Shown here in pieces: positions 63,343-64,000 of a stretch of DNA of 64,000 nucleotides (its first letter is position 1; each line of letters opens with the position of its first letter). Origin of the DNA: Bacteroidetes bacterium UBA2664 (lineage in GTDB: Bacteria > Bacteroidota > Rhodothermia > Balneolales > Balneolaceae); assembly GCA_002359315.1 (NCBI GenBank), contig DEMS01000020.1, positions 1 through 64,000 on the forward strand, written 5' to 3'. The notes under the pieces were generated by a model, which made no database searches, was not told the DNA's origin, and saw nothing but the letters and a program-made list of their open reading frames with translations. The translations under genes and the position numbers were made by a program.

Positions 63343-64000
63343 ATGAAATATACACTTATGAATCGATTAAATACAATTAAAGGGCTTTTTAAAAGTTCAA
63401 TTCTGATGATCGCAGTGCTGTCAATAACCACCTCTCTTCAAATAGAAACCGCCAAAGCCCAGGAAGTAACCTTTACTCCCGGAGTGGATTACTATAGTAC
63501 GTATATCTTCCGTGGCATCGCCTTTTCCGGTCCGTCTATTCAACCCTACGTTGAATTTGAATCGGGGTCTTTTACATTTGGAGGCTGGGGATCTCAGGGA
63601 TTCGACGGATTCCAGGAGATGGATCTCTACGCATCATATGCTTTTGATTTCGGGTTGAGTATCGGTTTTACTGATTACTACTATCCGGGTTCAGACTATT
63701 TTTCCGGAGATAGCCACGCATTTGAAATCAATACCGGTTTTGAAACCGGTGGACTCTCTCTGAGTGGAAATATGGTTTTGAACGAAGCAGCAGATGCCGG
63801 CTCCGTGGGCGGTGATCTCTATTTTGAAGCAGGCTTTTCAGTCGGACCCGCAGATCTGTTTTTTGGTGCCGGCGACGGTTGGCATTCATCAAACGGTGAC
63901 TTTGCATTCGTTAATATTGGATTGGGAGCTTCCAAAGAGATCACTATTACGGATAGCTTTAGTATCCCACTATCCGGCGCTCTTATCCTGAATCCGGATA
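63343..64000 (+). CDS. Outer-membrane porin-like (TorF-type) protein, truncated at window end
   Basis: An open frame from the ATG at 63343 to the window end with no stop, 219 codons seen; the 3' end is outside. A signal peptide (residues about 15-38, ILMIAVLSITT, cut near AKAQ) leads to the beta-barrel pattern VDYYSTYIFRGIAFSG, PSIQPYVEFESGSFTFGGWGS, a motif set typical of TorF-family putative porins. Alternating aromatic strands continue (SIGFTDYYYPGSDYF, AFEINTGFETGGLSLSG). Homologues often sit next to amt in Bacteroidota and may help ammonium or small amines cross the outer membrane, which is inference. Confidence 0.72.
   Translation, partial: MKYTLMNRLNTIKGLFKSSILMIAVLSITTSLQIETAKAQEVTFTPGVDYYSTYIFRGIAFSGPSIQPYVEFESGSFTFGGWGSQGFDGFQEMDLYASYAFDFGLSIGFTDYYYPGSDYFSGDSHAFEINTGFETGGLSLSGNMVLNEAADAGSVGGDLYFEAGFSVGPADLFFGAGDGWHSSNGDFAFVNIGLGASKEITITDSFSIPLSGALILNPD

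Overview
The window is one 64 kb stretch of bacterial chromosome with moderate-to-low GC. It is dense with single-copy housekeeping and metabolic genes and has no phage, insertion sequence, CRISPR array or rRNA. The gene families suggest the Bacteroidota/Balneolota/Rhodothermota (FCB) group, most likely a free-living aerobic marine or halophilic Balneolota-like organism. The evidence is a SusC-type TonB plug domain, an OprO/P-type porin, a RecQ with a C-terminal helix-turn-helix, an ECF sigma factor paired with a TPR serine/threonine kinase, many lipoproteins, oxygen-dependent HemF and a split proton-translocating transhydrogenase. The assignment is inference from gene families; no rRNA is present.

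Layout. 0-10 kb: RsbW-like anti-sigma kinase, glutamate dehydrogenase, HNH endonuclease, MnmA, a DUF4412 protein, a 5'-nucleotidase split over two genes, a phosphate-selective-type porin, a lone TonB plug lipoprotein, IlvE and an M24 peptidase. 11-15 kb: RecQ, a uracil-DNA-glycosylase-like protein and a two-domain LEA/WHy lipoprotein. 15-19 kb: pntA1-pntA2-pntB and thioredoxin reductase. 19-32 kb: DUF4342, ComM/YifB, SDR, DUF6580, YceI, YihY, MutS, a Tat-exported TIM-barrel protein, a GntR regulator and an SF1 helicase. 31.7-38 kb: a heme operon transcribed hemH-hemA-hemC-hemD-hemE-hemF. 38-44 kb: a two-component system, SDR, GH16 glucanase, DUF58 and an arginine-deiminase-like enzyme. 44-49 kb: penicillin acylase, then an overlapping amidoligase/class I glutamine amidotransferase pair. 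49-55 kb: ECF sigma factor plus TPR kinase, divergent from a secreted TPR protein, then OsmC. 55-64 kb: methyltransferase, PolX, tRNA-Leu(GAG), DUF2207 protein, serine hydrolase, Amt and the start of an outer-membrane porin-like protein cut by the window end.

Functional links. The heme cluster covers most steps from glutamyl-tRNA to protoheme; hemL, hemB and the last oxidation step are absent here. GluDH and Amt with its outer-membrane neighbour suggest ammonium use. The 5'-nucleotidase pair next to the porin suggests nucleotide/phosphate scavenging. RecQ, the UDG-like protein, MutS, PolX and the SF1 helicase form a scattered repair set.

The least ordinary signals are: the amidoligase/amidotransferase pair, whose amidotransferase has a membrane-like insertion; a five-cysteine insertion in ferrochelatase; and dispersed non-coding repeats (7-bp tandem repeats, G-run hairpins and CATCCTGA palindromes) in several intergenic gaps, one of which forms a nearly symmetric nested structure between hemE and hemF.
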